Below, in pieces: positions 62,044 through 64,000 of a stretch of DNA of 64,000 nucleotides. This stretch comes from Cyanobacteria bacterium SBLK. GTDB taxonomy: Bacteria > Cyanobacteriota > Cyanobacteriia > Cyanobacteriales > Spirulinaceae. The notes below the pieces were generated by a model. It had not been told where the DNA came from. It did not search any database and worked only from the letters and a program-made list of their open reading frames with translations. The first letter of the stretch is position 1; every line of letters begins with the position of its first letter. The DNA is taken from positions 38,908 to 102,907 of the forward strand of contig JAGHZQ010000056.1 in the NCBI GenBank assembly GCA_017746715.1. The letters are read 5' to 3'. The translations under genes were made by a program, and so were the position numbers.

Positions 62044-62268
62044 ATGGATTACAAAAGTCTGATTACAATAGAACCGGGAAAGCGAGGGGGCAAACCTTGC
62101 ATTCGTGGAATGCGAATTACAGTTTATGAAGTTCTTGAGTATTTAGCATCAGGCATGACTCAAGAAGAAATTCTTGAAGATTTTCCTTATCTCACGAAAA
62201 CAGATATCCTTGCCTGTTTCTGGTTTGCAGCTCAACGCGAACGCGTTAACGTTACCATTCAATCGTGA
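62044..62268 (+). CDS. DUF433-domain antitoxin-like protein
   Basis: A 74-residue DUF433 protein: ITIEPGKRGGKPCIRGMRIT, VYEVLEYLASGMTQEEILED and FPYLTKTDILACFWFAAQRE. This is the typical compact form. DUF433 proteins have a helix-turn-helix fold and act as antitoxins. Its stop overlaps the GTG start of the DUF5615 gene, the usual coupled arrangement. Confidence 0.93.
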   Translation: MDYKSLITIEPGKRGGKPCIRGMRITVYEVLEYLASGMTQEEILEDFPYLTKTDILACFWFAAQRERVNVTIQS

Positions 62269-62600
62269 AGTTTCTACTCTTTGACCAAAATTTATCGCCA
62301 CGTTTAGTCAATCGATTAGCAGATATTTATCCGGGATCGGTTCACATTGATTCTCTAGGTTTAGGAGCAGCAGACGATCGCGAGATTTGGGAATATGCAA
62401 AAATTCATAGTTTCACAATTGTTACCAAGGATTCCGATTTTAGCGAATTAGTTCTTTTTTTGGGCATACCGCCCAAAGTGATTTGGATTCGTCGCGGCAA
62501 TTGTTCGACTCATGCAATTGAGACTCTTTTAAGAGATAATCATAACGCGATCGCTTCTTTCTGCAATGACTCAGAATCCGGTGTATTGACTTTGTTTTGA
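62265..62600 (+). CDS. DUF5615-family PIN-like toxin
   Basis: A 111-residue protein with start GTG at 62265: MKFLLFDQNLSPRLVNRLAD, GAADDREIWEYAKIHSFTIV and TKDSDFSELVLF. The three Asp-containing motifs (DQNLS, DDREIWEYA, DSDF) form the presumed nuclease site and all are intact. It is translationally coupled to the DUF433 antitoxin gene (overlap of 4 bases). Probably an RNase toxin; the target is unknown. Confidence 0.92.
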   Translation: MKFLLFDQNLSPRLVNRLADIYPGSVHIDSLGLGAADDREIWEYAKIHSFTIVTKDSDFSELVLFLGIPPKVIWIRRGNCSTHAIETLLRDNHNAIASFCNDSESGVLTLF

Positions 62601-62674
62601 GGTTCAGGTGTTGATGAGCGATCGCTCTGCCCTAAATTGTTAAAATCGAGATTAAATCGCCAAAAAATCTTGCT

Positions 62675-63301
62675 ATGTATGCTGTAATTTCCTCCCAAAA
62701 AACGCAAATTCCGCCAGGTACTGTCGTCCGAATTCCCGGTACGTGGCAGGATTATAAAATACTTTGCGAGAGTCGAGGAGATGGTTCGATTCCTCGGATT
62801 AAGTATCGTTTGGGGGAAATTTTGCTCATGAGTCCCATGCCCAAACACGGACGAGAAGCTCATTTACTGGCAAGTATTGCGATCGCTTTACTCGACAGCG
62901 AAAATCGCAATTATGAGGCATTTACACCGATTACAATCGAATTGCCAGAGGAGGGGGGGATCGAACCCGACTATTGTTTTTATATCGATAATTGGCGATC
63001 GGCAGTGGGTAAAGAGCGCATTGATTGGCAAATCGATCCACCTCCCGATCTGGCGATTGAAATTGATGTCACCAGTTATACCTCTCCTGAAGATTATTTT
63101 CCCTATCGCGTCCCCGAACTTTGGTTATTGAAACGGGGAAACCTGCAAATTTATAGTTTAGAAAATGAGAGTTATCTTCTGCGATCGCACAGTCGTTATT
63201 TTCCCAATCTGGATGTAATTGCGATCGCGGCTTCTACGTTTCAAACGGCTGGCGATCGCGGTGCGGGGACGGCGATTCGAGAATTGCGATCGCGGTTATA
63301 A
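62675..63301 (+). CDS. Uma2-family putative nuclease (DUF820) 1
   Basis: A 208-residue Uma2 protein with the restriction-endonuclease-like fold: IKYRLGEILLMSPMPKHGRE, EGGIEPDYCFYIDNW (Asp), PPDLAIEIDVTSYT (Glu-x-Asp) and PYRVPELWLLKRGNLQIYS. These contain the expected PD-(D/E)xK-type acidic residues. Uma2 genes are very abundant in cyanobacteria and often cluster; their role is not established. It is adjacent to the next Uma2 gene. Confidence 0.92.
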   Translation: MYAVISSQKTQIPPGTVVRIPGTWQDYKILCESRGDGSIPRIKYRLGEILLMSPMPKHGREAHLLASIAIALLDSENRNYEAFTPITIELPEEGGIEPDYCFYIDNWRSAVGKERIDWQIDPPPDLAIEIDVTSYTSPEDYFPYRVPELWLLKRGNLQIYSLENESYLLRSHSRYFPNLDVIAIAASTFQTAGDRGAGTAIRELRSRL

Positions 63302-63353
63302 TATTTCTATCTTACTATTGTCAATTAAAATTTATTTTGAAGATTGAGGTATT

Positions 63354-63872
63354 ATGTTAGCAACTCCACAAAATTTGCTGACCCTCGAGCAGTTTTTAAA
63401 ACTGCCAGAAACAGAACCCGCGAGCGAATATATCAACGGTGAAATCATTCAAAAACCCATGCCGAAAGGAAAACACAATCGCTTGCAATTTAGATTGTGC
63501 GATTGCATTAATGAAATTGCAGAAAGCGATCGCATTGCCTCTGCTTTTCCAGAATTGCGCTGTAGTTTTGGCGTTGGCGAAGCCCCTCCGGAGGAGAATC
63601 GCTCTCTCGTCCCAGATGTTGCTGTTTTCCAGTGGTCGAGAATCCCATTTGATGCGGATGAAGAAGTCCCGGATGATTTTCTCTTAGTTCCAGATTGGAC
63701 GATCGAGATTCTTTCTCCTCAACAAAGCTCAAATAGCGTTATTGCTAAGCTCCTCTATTGTTTGCAACATGGAAGTGATTTAGGATGGTTAATCGACCCG
63801 AGAGATCGCTCTGTTTTAGTGTTTTTACGCGATCGCCAACCGGAAGTTTTAAGAGGAGAAGATACTTTATAG
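63354..63872 (+). CDS. Uma2-family putative nuclease (DUF820) 2
   Basis: A 172-residue Uma2 protein: TLEQFLKLPETEPASEYING, EIIQKPMPKGKHNRLQFRLC, SLVPDVAVFQWSRIPF and PDWTIEILSPQQSSNSVIAK. The Glu/Asp motifs are present. It is shorter than the preceding copy and differs clearly, so the two are not a recent duplication. It may be slightly truncated at the C-terminus (it stops at LRGEDTL). Confidence 0.9.
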   Translation: MLATPQNLLTLEQFLKLPETEPASEYINGEIIQKPMPKGKHNRLQFRLCDCINEIAESDRIASAFPELRCSFGVGEAPPEENRSLVPDVAVFQWSRIPFDADEEVPDDFLLVPDWTIEILSPQQSSNSVIAKLLYCLQHGSDLGWLIDPRDRSVLVFLRDRQPEVLRGEDTL

Positions 63873-63878
63873 CGTTTC

Positions 63879-64000
63879 TCAAAATGATGAGGTACAGTAA
63901 CAACAATGGGTAAACCAATTGTGAATATCTTCTTGAGTAACTTGTGAAATTGCGAATTCAATTGCTGCCTCTAGAGCTTTGTAGGTTCTTGCTCCCACAG
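63879..64000 (-). mobile_element. C-terminus of an IS630-type transposase, cut by the window edge
   Basis: On the minus strand the last 40 codons read VGARTYKALEAAIEFAISQV, then TQEDIHNWFTHCCYCTSSF and a stop. This matches the end of IS630/ISY100-type cyanobacterial transposases (final helix and the WFTHCCY ending). The rest lies beyond the window, so whether the element is complete is unknown. It ends 7 bp from the second Uma2 gene. Confidence 0.65.

Noticed and set aside
63755..63961. 68-residue minus-strand frame at the right edge
   Set aside because: It overlaps the Uma2 gene in another phase; the transposase tail is in a different frame starting beyond the window.
1..64000. Many GCGATCGC octamers
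   Set aside because: This is the genome-wide HIP1 signature of cyanobacteria, used as background and as a test for acquired genes, not a local feature.
1..64000. tRNA, rRNA, CRISPR or riboswitch
   Set aside because: I looked for tRNA T-loop sequences, regularly spaced repeats and known riboswitch cores in the gaps and found none convincing; a covariance-model search would be decisive.

Overview
The window is chromosomal DNA from a cyanobacterium. It carries an ndhF-ndhD pair of the photosynthetic NDH-1 type, a Tab2/Atab2-type photosystem translation factor, cyanobacterial-style PP2C phosphatase and protein kinase genes with zinc-ribbon N-termini, and a very high density of the octamer GCGATCGC (HIP1) in genes and gaps. 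I cannot assign a genus. No tRNA, rRNA or CRISPR array was recognised.

Layout. 0-12.7 kb is signalling and housekeeping: a PP2C phosphatase cut by the left edge, a slipin, an exo/endonuclease/phosphatase-fold protein, a VWA-TerD-TerD stress module, rpmI-rplT, Tab2, and two tandem paralogous CHASE4-HAMP adenylate cyclases. 12.7-14 kb is an accessory pair (DUF4160 plus a DUF2442-like/HTH protein, ATGA overlap). 14-26 kb holds lepA, two MscS channels, a membrane-anchored Ser/Thr kinase, a possible 32-residue membrane peptide, a TetR regulator, an unusual AAA-ATPase/cation-proton antiporter fusion, and uppS. 26-30 kb holds a multicopper oxidase lying between a short ylqF-like fragment and intact ylqF, and lacking HIP1 sites, which suggests it was acquired.

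30-49.5 kb is a sugar and glycan region. A GmhA-like isomerase, a bifunctional HldE-like protein with its two domains in reversed order, an epimerase, a HAD phosphatase and a divergent transketolase together could form an ADP- or NDP-heptose route starting from sedoheptulose 7-phosphate. Around them are two acyltransferase-3 membrane proteins, a methyltransferase, an SDR, a xylose-isomerase-like TIM barrel, two glycosyltransferases (one GT61), a MATE transporter, a GalE-like epimerase, YjbQ and a DegT aminotransferase. These enzymes fit modification of a surface polysaccharide or a secreted glycoside.

49.5-61 kb holds a response regulator, a HAD hydrolase, a MacA/DevB-like adaptor with an FtsX-type permease but no local ATPase, a DUF433/PIN-like pair, a TPR protein, a FolK-Nudix fusion and ndhD/ndhF. 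61-64 kb is a small accessory island: HicA/HicB with an operator-like palindrome, DUF433/DUF5615, two Uma2 nucleases, and the C-terminus of an IS630-type transposase at the right edge.
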